This document shows, in pieces, positions 18,459 to 30,540 of a DNA stretch of 64,000 bases. The notes below the pieces were generated by a model. The model was not told the origin of the DNA. It worked only from the letters and a program-made list of their open reading frames with translations, and made no database searches. Source of the DNA: Adiantum capillus-veneris (taxonomy: Eukaryota; Streptophyta; Polypodiopsida; Polypodiales; Pteridaceae). Each line of letters starts with the position of its first letter. Positions within the stretch are counted from its first letter, which is position 1. Both the position numbers and the translations under genes were made by a program. The stretch covers positions 19,202,412 to 19,266,411 of the forward strand of contig CM043965.1 in assembly GCA_014529385.2 (NCBI GenBank), given 5' to 3'.

Positions 18459-20300
18459 ATGGATTCCGCAAGAAGATTTGCAACCACGTGGAGAAGCTTG
18501 CATTGCGATGATCAAGCGATTAATGACCTGCGCAGAGTGAGTCGTGACCTAAGTTGTCCAGCGGGCTTGCGCAGAGCGAGGGAAGTTGCTTCCTGCCTGC
18601 TGCCTCGGCTGAGCGAGCGAAGTTCTCTAGTGAGATGTTCCACCAGCAGCAGCACGATCTCATCTCGTCTTCCGGCCCCACGGAGGCCGAGCTGGCCAGC
18701 GATGGCGAATTAACGAAATTCTTAGCAAACGCGGTCGGATCAGTTGAAGAAAGCCCAGATGAATCCATGCTTCGTGCGGAGGACCACAAGCAGAGGCTTC
18801 AGCCCCCTGTTTGTTGCGCAGGCAAATGCCAAGATCTTCACTGTTGGTTCGTATCGGCTCAGACATCGATGCCCTCTGTGTTGGCCCTCGACATGCTACT
18901 CGAGAGGAAGATTTCTTCATCCTGCTTCATGACATGCTCAGGGAAATGCCCCAAGTTACAGAGCTTCATCCCGTCCCAGAAGCCCATGTTCCTCTTCTCA
19001 AATTCAAGTTCCAAGGCATTTCAGTAGATCTGTTGTATGCAAGGCTTGCGCTGTGGGTCATTCCAGATCTGTTGTATGCAAGGCTTGTGCTTTGGGTCAT
19101 TCCAGAGGACCGGGACCTATCTCATGACTCCATTCTATGCAATGTTGATGAGCAAATCGTGCGAAGTCTGAATGGATGTCGGGTTACTGACCGCATACTG
19201 CGCCTTGTTCCGAATATTCTGGCATTTCGCACCACTCTCCGTTGTATCAAGCTTTGGGCCAGAAGATGAGGAGTATATTCAAATGTCATGGGCTTTCTTG
19301 GCGGAGTGAATTGGGCTTTGTTGGTGGCTCGCATTTGCCAGTTGTACCCAAATGCTGTACCCAGCATGCTGCTTTCCAGGTTCTTCCGAGTTTATACCCA
19401 ATGGAGATGGCCATGCCCTGTCATGCTATGTGAGATCGAACAAGGGACGCCGTCGCTGGGCCTCCCTGTCTGGGATCCTCAAAAGAACCCACGGGACAGG
19501 ACACATTTGATGCCCATCATAACCCCTGCATATCCATGCAGGAACTCTAGCTACAATGTCTCCGCCAGTACTCTGCAGGTCATAAGGGACCAATTTGAGA
19601 ATGCCAACCAGATCTGCAAGGCTGTGGAGATGAGGCAGGCAAAATGGAGTGCGCTCTTTGACACTTTCCCGTTTTTTGAGGCTTACAATAACTACCTGCA
19701 GATTGATACAATGGCCATAGACGAGGATGACCTGCGTACATGGAAGGGTTGGGTGAAATCGCGTCTCAGACAGTTGACACTGAGGATCGAGCGCGATACA
19801 AAGCTTTTCTTGCATTGCCATCCCTATCCCTGCGAATTTGTAGATAAGTCCAAACAAGTACAACGTCACACAGCCTTTTTCATGGGATTGCAGCGTGGCC
19901 GTGCAGGTGTTCCCGTTCAAGTTGAAGGCCAGCAGCAGTCCAATATACAGGGGGCTGTTGCAGAGTTTAGGCATGCAGTCAATAGTTATTGCCACAGAAA
20001 GCCTGGCATGGAAGTTCGTGTTTCCCACATACGAAGGAAGCAGATCCCGCCATTTGTTTTCCCTGGGTGGTGTGCGCCCGTCAAGGCCGCAAAAGCCTTT
20101 AGTTTCGGGTCTCCCAGAACTGGAATCATTGAGCAACTCTCCACCATCTTCACATGCGCAGGAAGGCCAAGCTGGGGGTGAACGTGATGAGTCGAGAAAC
20201 TCTTTACCAAAGCGACAGAAGGCCCGTCTGATTGACTGTACTGGGCTCAGGCCAACTCATTCATCAAGAAGATGCATGCACAGTTTGATCAAGGCATGAT
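18459..20300 (+). pseudogene. Nuclear poly(A) polymerase processed pseudogene
   Basis: Translation in pieces matches plant canonical poly(A) polymerases, which add the mRNA poly(A) tail in the nucleus. Recognisable parts are GPTEAELASDGELTKFLAN (18690 on), SDIDALCVGPRHATREEDFF with two catalytic-type Asp, KFKFQGISVDLLYARL, GFLGGVNWALLVARICQLYP, FRVYTQWRWP, LMPIITPAYPC, WKGWVKSRLRQLTL and a C-terminal basic PKRQKAR. It has no introns across the region, unlike multi-exon plant genes, so it is probably a retrocopy. Lesions: loss of the segment between about 18780 and 18805, loss of the residues after GSYRL, an in-frame 39-bp tandem duplication (DLLYARL repeated) at 19027-19104, TGA at 19267, and a frameshift near 20065. 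No clear poly(A) tail or target duplication remains. The start is uncertain; an ATG at 18635 is in frame with the first part. Confidence 0.88.
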
Positions 20301-20628
20301 CTAACTGAGAGTGGCTCAGTCGATGAGTTAGAGTGAAGTAAAGGATGGTGACCTCTTGAGTTGCCTGTATTTGCAAGCAGACTGACCGGGAATAGATCTT
20401 TTTGTTTACACATTCTCTGTAAACATTTTTTTGATCAACTAATGCAATAATCAAATTTTTCACAATTTTAGTCTCCTTGAGGATGTAACTAACATTTGTG
20501 TTACTCTCTTTTGAACTCATTTGTCCACGGAGTGACATGCCACTCTCTTTTGAACTCATCTGCATTGAGCGTCGCAACTAGTCTTGCTTGGTTGGCCTTG
20601 TGTGGTGTAGTTAATATGTGAAGTATAC

Positions 20629-20798
20629 TGCCTATTTACTGGCTCATTCCTAATAAAATTCGAGATTCATCGTAGCCCTCCGTTTAATGTCGTTTCTCTT
20701 GCAGAATCTATATTGCCTATTTATTGGTTCATTTCTAATAAAATTCGAGATTCATCGCAGCCCTCCGTTTAGTATCGTTTCTCTTGCAGAATCCAGTG
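20629..20798 (+). repeat. 85-bp tandem duplication
   Basis: The unit beginning TGCCTATTTA, with AATAAAATTCGAGATTCATC inside, occurs at 20629 and 20714 with few differences. It lies about 330 bp after the poly(A) polymerase pseudogene. Confidence 0.85.
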
Positions 20799-21210
20799 TT
20801 GCAGCCATTTGATGGGTGCCACATCAGCATGCATAATAAATTTCAAGTCTTGCAAATGATTGTCTCACACGGCAGCAGTGAGAATATGAACCAACGTTCT
20901 CCATGTCAGCCCATCAGAATTTGAAACATGCAGCCAATCATTGCCTACCTAATCTACTGTTTGCGCAACTGTGTTGCCTCCCTCCCCTCTGCAGCCTATG
21001 CTTTGCCATCCACATGTAAAACTTTTAATGGCCCCCACCCCCCTGGATTTGACGGTCGGGAATGGTTGCCTTCTGACCATTCTCATAATCAGGGTGATCA
21101 GTAGGCTCACGGACTCCACCGATCGCCCATGATTAACGAGAACGGTCAGTAGGCGACCATTCCCTACACCTTCACGGAGTTGTACACCATAGTGAGACCG
21201 TGGATTCGCT

Positions 21211-21211
<1 letters not shown>

Positions 21212-21256
<45 letters not shown>
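21212..21256 (+). repeat. (GA)n microsatellite
   Basis: About 22 GA units with no interruption. Confidence 0.95.
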
Positions 21257-21257
<1 letters not shown>

Positions 21258-22140
21258 GCTTTTAGTTGCAACATTCTACTTTCTATCACACAACTTGGCC
21301 TTCCCCTAAGGTTCAGAGCCTTACTACCTATCACCAACCTTCTCGAGTATACTAAATCGATATTGCAATTGAAATAAAAAAGTAGTACTTACTCATATTG
21401 GTAGCTTGGTACATACTGGTAGCTTCACTATTTTATTCAATTCTACAGAGATTTCATGCGGATCTCATGAAGACCACACCCTGTAAAACGACAAATAGAG
21501 GAATTGAACTCTAGCAGTGAGCATTGAACGCCTTCAAATGTATAGCCTAACCAGCTCAGTCACCACACCGAGCTGCAACTACAACGATTCGTAAGCTTGA
21601 AAAAAAATGCACTCTCGTGCCCCGTCAACCTGCTGTGCTGCTCGTTATCTGCATTGTCCTCCCTCGTGAACCCTACGTTGCTACCTACTGCCTGTGCCTT
21701 CATCTCCTTTTTGCATCGCCACGCCAAAGCGGCATCTGTTCAGATTCTAAGCTTTAACGATTTTTTTAAAATCGTAGGGATATACTCATATTAGTTTATT
21801 TTTAAAAAGATACTATGGATAGATTGCATGATAACTTTTTTATAAGGTAAAAAGATAAATCAAAACAAACATAGAAGCTTCATTTGAACAAGTTTATATG
21901 GGAAAAGTCTTGCCTTTGAGGAGTTACAACAGAAAAAGAAAACACTAGTTAAACTTTTCATACTGAGGAAATAAAAGTAAAATAGAAAACTAGAAAGTGC
22001 ATCATTTATGTGAGTGCCATACAGAAATATGGTGGAGCATCGGCACAATGTCTTTCTAAATCTATAAGAAATATGGTGGAGAATCGGCACAATGTCTTTC
22101 TAAATCTATAAGAAACGGAAGTCTTGCCCTTCTTGTAGTC
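21257..22140. other. Intergenic, with a 44-bp tandem duplication at 22024-22111
   Basis: GAAATATGGTGGAG to CTATAA is repeated at 22024 and 22068. Nothing else in this stretch could be assigned. Confidence 0.5.
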
Positions 22141-22179
22141 CATTTCCTACTACATAGGCATGCTATTCAAGAACAAGAT

Positions 22180-22740
22180 AACAAACATGAATTTCTCTTT
22201 ACTAATTTGGTAATCAAGTCCTTGACATGGCCACATGAATTTTTCTCTTGTAATTTCGTATGTTAGTCCTTGCCACCACTATGTTTTGCAAACAACATTT
22301 TTTGAGAGTTTACATTTTAGATAGAAAGTTCGTTAAGAACTTTGTGTTTTTCTAAAGGCACGCAAGTTGGCATACATATTCGAACAAAGTATTGCCAAGC
22401 ACAACATGTTTCTCCAATAGCCATTGACTAGCAATGTCGTAGTGAATTCTCTCAACCATGTGAAGGTCTTGCATAAGTAGCACACATGATAGCCTCAAGC
22501 CAAAACAAATCTGGCAAAGCTTAACTCTTGACCATACACCACGCCATCTTTGTAAGCAACCTATTTTTCCTTTCAGTAACACCATTTTGTTGAGGTGTAT
22601 ATGTCATTGTACATTGGTGTTTTATCCCATAACTAGCCCTAAATGCATTAAACTCATGAGACATATACTTCCCCCCTTAATCTGAACAAAGGGTGATCAT
22701 AGTACAATTAGAGACCTTTTCAGCCACAACGAGAAATTGC
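22180..22740 (-). pseudogene. Degraded Ty1/copia integrase fragment
   Basis: On the minus strand, GGKYMSHEFNAF, then YTPQQNGVTERKNR at about 22,600-22,560 is the copia integrase core end with its catalytic Glu. It is followed by LFWLEA and later ARPSHG / CVPLEKHKV-like pieces. Stops and frame changes are frequent. It joins directly to a gypsy RT fragment on its right. Confidence 0.7.
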
Positions 22741-22759
22741 TTGAAGCACATGGCCAAAC

Positions 22760-23070
22760 CTTGAGCATTTGTCTCATAGGTTTCATAAACACTAAAGCCT
22801 CCACCTTCTCAAGATCGGCCTCTATACCATTTTGTAAGACCACATGACCTAGCAAATGAGCTCCAAGTCGACCAACTTACACTTCTTTGGATTTAATTGA
22901 CCACTTTTCTTGTGCAATCTTTGGAAACACAGTTTAAGCTTTGATAGATGCTCAACCCTGGAACTGTAGTGTTATTTATATCATCCGTAAACATCCTGAT
23001 AAAATTACTTAGATAAGGTCCAAACACCTTGTTAATCCAATCTTGGAAAGTCATCTAAGAATCAACCAAA
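22760..23070 (-). pseudogene. Degraded Ty3/gypsy RT fragment
   Basis: The minus strand reads TFQDWINKVFGPYLSNFIRMF and then DDINN, matching the RT palm (the usual F-x-DD is F-T-DD here). A broken KLNPKKC and HVV-like segment follows. This abuts the copia fragment, so the two were joined by insertion or rearrangement. Confidence 0.65.
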
Positions 23071-23569
23071 CTATAGGGAATCCTGCGATAGGCAAAACAT
23101 CCCGATGGAGAAATAAATATAGTATCCACATTAGGAGGGGAATGGGGTATAATAGGGCCTCTTTATTTGACATGGGATTAAAAATGGGATTAAGGAATGA
23201 GAAAATGGGGGAGTTCCATGTGGACTAAAATGGTGGGTGTGATAGGTCCTTTAGGTGAGTGGTCAAACTTATAGGCGTAGAGGTGGAGTCATCTTTTCTT
23301 TATTAATAAAATGAGAAAATAAGAAAATTTGAACCTTTCTCCATAAAGATGGGGTAAAAACCCACTCTTTCTCTCTCTAGAGGCTACTATCTCCCCCTCC
23401 CTAAAAGGGGGTCTTGAAAAAATGTGTTGTCATTCTCTCTCTCTCCCCTCTTTTCTCTCTCTAAGGCTACCACATCTACTCTCTCTCTCCTCTAGCTATG
23501 AGACCTACATCTCCTCTTCAGGCCCACTTTTCCCTTCAAATACCTCTTGCAATAGAGGTTTGAAACCTC
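23071..23569. other. Intergenic, nothing assigned
   Basis: Contains CTCTCTCT-rich and AGAG-rich patches but no coding signal or clear repeat. Confidence 0.4.
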
Positions 23570-23990
23570 CCTTCTCCATTGATCACTCAGCCTCATCTTC
23601 ACACCTCTACAGAAAGCTGTAGATCTATTGCATTGGATACTTCTACGGTATCTTCATCAACACCTTCCTTCTTCATTGAGCACTTAGCCTCACCTTCACA
23701 CCTCTATAGAAAGCTGTAGATCTATTGCATTGGATACTTCTACGGTATCTTCATCAACACTTGCCTTCTCCATTGAGCACTTAGCCTCACCTTCACACCT
23801 CTATAGAAAGATGTAGATCTGCAACAGACTGCTTCTGGACTATCTTCATTGACAGCTTCTTTGGTCCTGCTTCCCCATCTAGGTGTGCAAGTGAGGTTAA
23901 TCACTCAACCTTACCTTCAATCCTCTACATGAAGCTATAGATCTGAAGCACTAGTTGCTTCTTGAGTATCTTCATCAACACCTTCCTCGG
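23570..23990 (+). repeat. 97-bp minisatellite, about four copies
   Basis: The phrase TGTAGATCTATTGCATTGG recurs with a 97-bp offset (23,621; 23,718), a third copy starts its AGATCT at 23,815, and a more diverged copy follows at 23,939. The unit includes CACCTTCACACCTCTATAGA. Confidence 0.88.
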
Positions 23991-26480
23991 TCCTTGTTCC
24001 TCATCTAGATCCAAAATGATCTCCCCTCACACATCCACAACATTTTGAATATTTGGCATAGGAGCATTGTTGGATAATATTATTAGGCTTCTTCAGCATT
24101 TGTGTTGGTAAAAACAATGAGCTTAATTCATTCCTATTTCCAATATTCTCGTAACTTTGCTCACCATACTGTTTTCTTGTTTCCATCTTGCTTGTAGAGA
24201 TTTGTAGCGGTGCCATTGTCTGTCTTTGGATACATTTGAGCATTTCTCGTTATGTCGCACTAATAAAAACCGTGTATATGAACTAACCTTCATTCTTGTC
24301 ACAACATGTTTGCATTGCTTTCATGGCTTCTTTAGGTGCTCATCAACGTGGGACTTTAATTGACTGAATAAGTTGCAGCAACGTGCAAGACGATAGCGGT
24401 TTTTCGTTTGCTATCATGATTACAAATGATTTATGTGGGTGAAAATGTAGCCAAGTTCAAGCGGTTTACACAGGTGTCAAGCAAACATATGGCTTCTCAG
24501 ATACATCATTGGAAAGGGAAGATCATGGGTTTCAAGAAAACTCAAGATGGCAAGGGCTACTAACAAAGGTACAACATGCGTATATAGCTTCTCTATTGGT
24601 GCTTGACATGCTAGGTTTCTTGCAAATTGTACGTATTCTGCTTCTATTTAAATGTTTTGGAATGTATTGTTTATTCTTTTACCTCTTAGGTTGCTTCAAT
24701 ATATGCACAATTTGATGTGTTTTTCTTTCATATATTTTTCCATCTAACTTTACAGAGTGGGAGCCAATGGAATCTTATACAAGCGGCTTTGAAGCTATCC
24801 ATGTGGACCTTGGCAAGTTTTTATATGCAGAGTGTTTACCCCTTGAGAGCTTTCCTCACAAGAGAGATTCTTCTATGGCCATGCTTATGCCACATTAAAT
24901 GCTCTATTATTGGTGAAAATTGGTATGCAGGTACCATATTGCAAAGCAAGGCTTGTCAATGAAATTTCCATATAGAAGATGGAAGCAAACAATGGTAGTA
25001 TGGGAGGCGCTCGACTCCAATATTTTTTTTCAAGAGATTGTGGGCCTTCAAATATTCCCACACATTGATATTGTGCCCGATATATGTGTCATTGATGACT
25101 GACATTATAGCCATCTTTGCAAATACCTCAATTCTTGAATAGTATTCCTTTTGTGTGAACAGAAAAATTGTAAGGTCTAGAAAAGAGAAGGGGTTTACTT
25201 GTACAAAAATATTATTCCCACCATGTATCATTGTACAAGCTCAACCACATGGCCTTATCTTAATGAGAATTTTGTTTTACATCCCAACTCTATACATAAC
25301 TATTGATTGTAAAGTTTAAATTAAGTTCTTTTAATCTTTAATTCAGTTTGGGTGTGATTATTTTGGTATTTCATGTTTCTTTTTGAGTTTTGAGCATTTC
25401 AATGTTAAAAGTAATCAAGTTTTAGAAAATGGCATCCAAGAGTTGTATTATTGTGCAAATGTGCAAGTTTAGTTCTCTATTTATCTTCTTTACAAAAGTT
25501 AATTTAAAATTCAATTCTTAGTAAGTAAGTGAATTTTAAGTAGTACTACATGGAGGCACACATATGTGAACATGAAATTGTTTTAAGGGACTTACACCAT
25601 ATGATTATTGATTGATTTTCTAAAGCATATGTACAAATTTGACAAGAATTTTTGATATTGCCTATTAAGATTTGTCAAAGGGCTTGCTAAGAGGGACTAC
25701 AAACTAGATGATTAGGATGGCCTCATCGACTTGGGCATGGGGTGTATAGGTATCCAATTGCTTTATTGGGACATGGTCTTATCTTTGCTAGTGCTTGAGA
25801 ACATGGAGAGCGATAAGAAAAAAGGAAAAGGCAAGCAAGAATCCCCCGTAATCTTTGTTGAGGAGAGAGATAGGGAGGTTGAAGATATAAGTGAGCATGA
25901 AGAGGCCTCAATGAAACATGTGCTCCTACAGGACTTTGACCCGATGGATAACATAGATCAAGTACTAGATAGAGATGAGGTGATAGAGGAGGTTCTAAAC
26001 TTCCATCCACTCACTTTGCATGCAATGGTGAGAAAGGGTTGTTAATTTATTTTTGTCAACGACATTTCAAAGACAATTGGACTTTGGTAGTATAAGAAAA
26101 ATTCTTAATTATTTCATGCTCCAGGATTTTGTATGGAGCTTTGTAAATTCTTAATTATTTCATGCTCCAGGATTTTGTATGGAGCTTTGTAAATTATGGG
26201 ATTCATGCTCTTTTAATATTTTTGTATATCATGCAAAGCCACTATGATGGCGCTCCATTTCCTATTCTCCTTATTCATTGGTGGTGGGGAATGAGGTGAT
26301 TTTCGTTTCCATGCAAGGAAATTGTTCTTGTACTTTTTTCTTCACTCCCTAGGACTGTCTGTTCCTTTGTGGTTTGACTCGTACTCTTCTTCCTCTTTTA
26401 AACTTTGCTTGGCATGTTCACTAAGGGTCTTGTCTTGTGTACCCTCTTTGTAAGAACTCTACTTATCTAGGGAAAAGGGG
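23991..26480. other. Region without an identified gene
   Basis: Possible remnants of a plus-strand gene lie at 24720-25100, where a frame including WKQTMVVWEALDSNIFFQEI is open for about 60 codons, but the family is not recognised. A 104-codon ORF at 25731-26045 is acidic and Lys-rich, with no motif. A 46-bp tandem duplication is at 26101-26193 (ATTCTTAATTATTTCATGCT repeated). Confidence 0.35.
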
Positions 26481-29400
26481 ACACTTGGAAAAAGATTCAG
26501 AAGAATGTGTTGCAAACTTAGAACCCATAATGTGCATTGAGGGGTGTGTCTTGGACTAAAACATTTTTAAAATCCCTGTTGTAAGCTTCTTAATCTAGCA
26601 CACATCTCAATCAAATCTTGACAAGCATTTCTTCTAAAAAAACCTTTCGATTATCTATAGTTTTTTTTCCACCCAAATCAGTATCTCGCATAGTGCTGCA
26701 TACCTCCATGCAAGATGAGAATTTTTTTTAATATAATTTTATTTTTTTCTCTTAGTTATGTACAAGTGATGTCTTCTAGGGGGGTAATGAAAAGAATGCA
26801 TCATATATCCCTCCCCCTGATACCTACAGACTCTAGCCTATGTCCCAATATGAATGGTCATCTGCCAAGCATAGACTAGTGTCAGCACACCCCTCAATCT
26901 AGGGCTCCAACCTATAATTGTAGGGTTTAAGCCTCCATCCATTTATGAACATTTGTACTATCACTTTTTTGCATGTGCAACATAGTGTTGAATTGCTGAT
27001 TCCCTGTCTAGTTCTAACCACTCCAAGTCAATGATTTGTTGCTCCACCTTATTCTTTTGATCATCCTCATGCTAGGCCTTTAAAACTCATAGACTTGCCA
27101 ATTCTACCTATAAGGGCAAAAAGAGCCTCATGTCCATACACTAAGTGAGAAGGAGTAAAACCCAAAGATGTCTTGAAGGATGTCCCGTAAGCCCAGAGTG
27201 CTGCATCTAAGTGTTATTCCCAAGCCTTTGGGTGCATATGCTCTTACTTAGTAATAGTTTTACAAATAAGGCCATTCACCTTCTCAAACTCCATTGCATT
27301 GAGGGTAATAAGGAGTAGAGTGCATACGCTTAATCTTCAACTTCTCCATTAACTCTCCTACTAGGTATGCTTGAAAAACAGGTCCTCTGTTAGATAAGAT
27401 CTTCAAAGACGTACAACCCCAAAAAAATGCACTAAAAAATGAAGTCCCCCACATCTTTAGTAGTAATCCTTCTAGTGGAGTGTGCCTTAGCCCATCTAGT
27501 CATGTAGTCTACCCCATGATGACATACTCCTTTTTGGCATGGGTGCATGGTAGTGGACCTATTGTGTCAATGCCCCACTTCTAAAATGGTCCATAAGTAG
27601 TGATGGGATTGTGTTGCTCATATGCTAGTCTCCTAGGTCAAGCCTTTTGAGAGACCTCAGAAGTGTGGCACTAGTGTTGCACATGTCAATGTAGAATTGG
27701 AAAAAAAAACCCAGCTTGGAGATTCGAGAATCTTCCTACTAGTGATTTCTTAAGCAAATTGCCCACCAAAAACTCCCTCAAGACAACTGCTTAGAATCCC
27801 TTTGCTCTCTTTGGTAGAAGGCAATTTTATGAATAGTGCATCCTTCCCTTTGCAGTACAAATCTTCATTCACTATACAATACTTGGTGGCCTTTCTGGCC
27901 AACCATCTCTGTTCATTGAGACATGTGTGCTGGAGCCTCACAATGCTCCCAGAAGTAGATAACATCTTGTAGCTCCTCCTTGACCGTGATTGGTCCTACC
28001 ATAGCATTCTGCAACTCCTCTGTAGAGATAGAGCATCTTCTTCCTTGTTCTTATCTCTTGATACAAAGTGAACTTGCACACTCTTGAAATTTCTCATCCA
28101 AGACTTGGCTTCCCTCATTTTGGTAGCTAGTTTATCATTCTAACAAGCCCATACCCCTATTATTTGTTTCACTATAACCATGGAATCACCAAAAACATTG
28201 AACGTGGTGATTCTATTAGAGAGGCACCACTGCAAAGGATGAGAGGATGGTACTCCGCCTTATTATTGGAATGAACATCCTCCAATTAAAAACCATTGCA
28301 GAAGATCCTTTCTCCCAAAGGATTCATCACAACAATTGTTGTTGATGCTCTGTCTTTTACCCAAAGGATTCATCACACCAATTCTTGTTGATGCTCTATA
28401 GGGACCATTAAAGTAAAACCTGTGAGCCTATGATAGAAGCTTAGGCTCAGGCAGGGGTGGGACCTTGCTAGGCTACACCTTCTCTGGTTTCTCATAGCAT
28501 TTCTATGTTAGGACATCTACTAGGCATGCTATAGTAGTCCATTCCACTTGTAATGTGTAGTCAGATTCCTGTAATTACACCACCCATTTTTCTATCCTTG
28601 GGGATAGCTCCATGTGCTACAAAGCATATGGGAAAAGATTTTCTGTGGTAAGCCCAGAAAACCGTTTAAGTAACAAGTAGGCCCTAAAATTTTTCACAAC
28701 AAATTTAAAGGCCAAGACTAATTGTTCTGTAGAGGAGAAACCCCTCTTGGTTGTAGTCATAATCCTACTTGCAAAATACACAGGTATCATTCAAAGTGTC
28801 TTTGGATCCTTTTGCATCAAGACTGCCCCCAATGCTTCACACCCAAGGCTAGGGTTGATGTAGAAGATTTCCTCCCAACAAGACTGAAAGACAATTAGTA
28901 AAGAGCCCAAAATTTCATTCACTTCTTCAAAGCACCTCTCACTACTCTCATTACATGCCAAGGTTGCTTGCTTCGTGAACTAATGTAGTAGTTGATAGAT
29001 TGCCTATGAGAAGAGGTGAATAAAGTGACTCAAATAGTGTATCATTTGCAAAAATGATACCAATTTCTTCATGCTTGAAGGTGAAGGCAGAGCAAGGAGT
29101 GACTTCACTTGTTACCTTGGATTCTCTGATATGTCACTTATTCTTGTTCAATTTCTCACCCAATTGAGCCAATCGTGTAAATCCTTCATCCACCTTGCTC
29201 AAGTGTAATGCCTTAGATATGTGGATGCAAAAATCATCAACTAAAACTCTTATGGACTTACCAAGATATTGCTGGAAAACCAAATGCATGAATCATTGAA
29301 AGGTAGTTGGGACATTGTTAGGCCAAATGGTATAACCCTATATGGAAAACACCCCCAAGGTGTAATGGAAGTCATCTATCTCTAATCTTCATCTAAAATC

Positions 29401-29850
29401 CTTATCTAAAAATATTGTGAGTACCCGTCACACACAATATACCTCTAATGTCCTACTAGCTCATTCAAGATCTCATTTTGGAATGGAAGAGGAAAATGAT
29501 CCCTCTTTGTAGCAACATTTAGAGACTATTAATCCACACACACCCTCCATTTACCATGTTTCTTAAAGGTCACCAGTATCGAGGACACCCACCCTCCATT
29601 TAACATGTTTCTTAAAGGTCACCAGTACCGAAGACACCCACTCTGAGTCCACCATTGTGTAAGTGCACCCAACCTTTAACAATCTCTTTACTTCCTTCAA
29701 CAAAGAATCTTGCTAAACCACTCCAAGCCTTCTCAGATTCAACACAACTAGTTTGCTACCTTCCTTTAGATGTATGCATTCTTGTGTCACAGTGACTCCT
29801 TTGATGTGTTTGTATCTGTGATGAATAGGCTAGCATGTTTCCTTAGGACT
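26480..29850 (-). mobile_element. Heavily degraded Ty3/gypsy element (RT, RNase H, integrase)
   Basis: On the minus strand, from right to left: RT remnants around 29,700-29,050 (ESLNVATKRDHFPLPF, then LVDDFCI); RNase H at about 28,880-28,500 (YFASRIM, KRGFSSTEQLVLAFKFVVKN, FRAYLL); an integrase N-terminal part at 27,965-27,750 (NEDLYCKGKDALF); and integrase end pieces at about 27,250-27,050 (DAALWAYGTSFKTSLGFTP). Stops occur every few dozen codons. A 49-bp tandem duplication at about 29,542-29,640 interrupts RT. No LTRs were found. Confidence 0.75.
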
Positions 29851-29886
29851 TGCATGTAAGACTCCCTCTCTTCTTTAGATAAGTAT

Positions 29887-30540
29887 TTGGCTAACATGGT
29901 TTCTAACCCTGTCTCATTTAGTTTAGTTGTGGATTCAAAGGTTGTTTTAGATGCAAAACTTTGGCATGCATGTTTTGGGCATCTAAATTCTGCCAATTTT
30001 TTGCGTTTGGAAAAATTTAATATGGTTGCTTTTTTTCCACCTCTTGAAGCACCTTCGAAGCATGTTTGTGAAGGTTGTATTTTGGGTAAGATACATATTT
30101 CAAATTTTCCAAATAATGGTTCAGTAAGGGTAACATGCAGGTTGCAACTTGTGCATAGAGATGTTTGTGGGTATATGCAAGCTCCATCCTTACGCAATTA
30201 CATGTACTTTGTGACTTTCATTAACGATAACTCTGGGCATGCATGGGTATGTCCACTTAAAGGTAAGTCTGAAGTAGTCATGTGCTTCAAGCAATTTATG
30301 GCTATGGCTAAAAATGTCTCTAAATGTACTATTTCCCCCTCCATTCAGATGGAGGGGGACGTATATGTCTCATGGGTTTAATGTATTTTTGGCTAATCGA
30401 GGTATAAAACGCCAATGTAAAGTGCCATATATACCTCCACAAAATGGTCTTGTTGAAAGGAAAAACAAGTCACTTGTGGAGATGGCATGATGTATGGTCA
30501 AGAGTCCACATTTGTTTTGGCTGAGTCTTGCCATACATAG
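29887..30540 (+). pseudogene. Ty1/copia fragment: GAG-pre-integrase and integrase
   Basis: Open frame 29887-30381 with LWHACFGHLNSANFLRLEKF and CEGCILGKIH, which form the zinc-binding pre-integrase domain, then LVHRDVCGYMQAPSLRN (first integrase Asp) and YFVTFINDNSGHAWVCPLK. The frame breaks, and IPPQNGLVERKNKSLVEMA gives the catalytic Glu region near 30,440-30,490. Homology stops at about 30,540. A second copia segment continues the domain order at 33,840. Overlap of the LFWL phrase in both suggests either a split element with a small duplication or two separate copies. Confidence 0.82.

Noticed and set aside
19426-20136. 236-codon minus-strand ORF
   Set aside because: It is the antisense of the recognisable poly(A) polymerase sequence.
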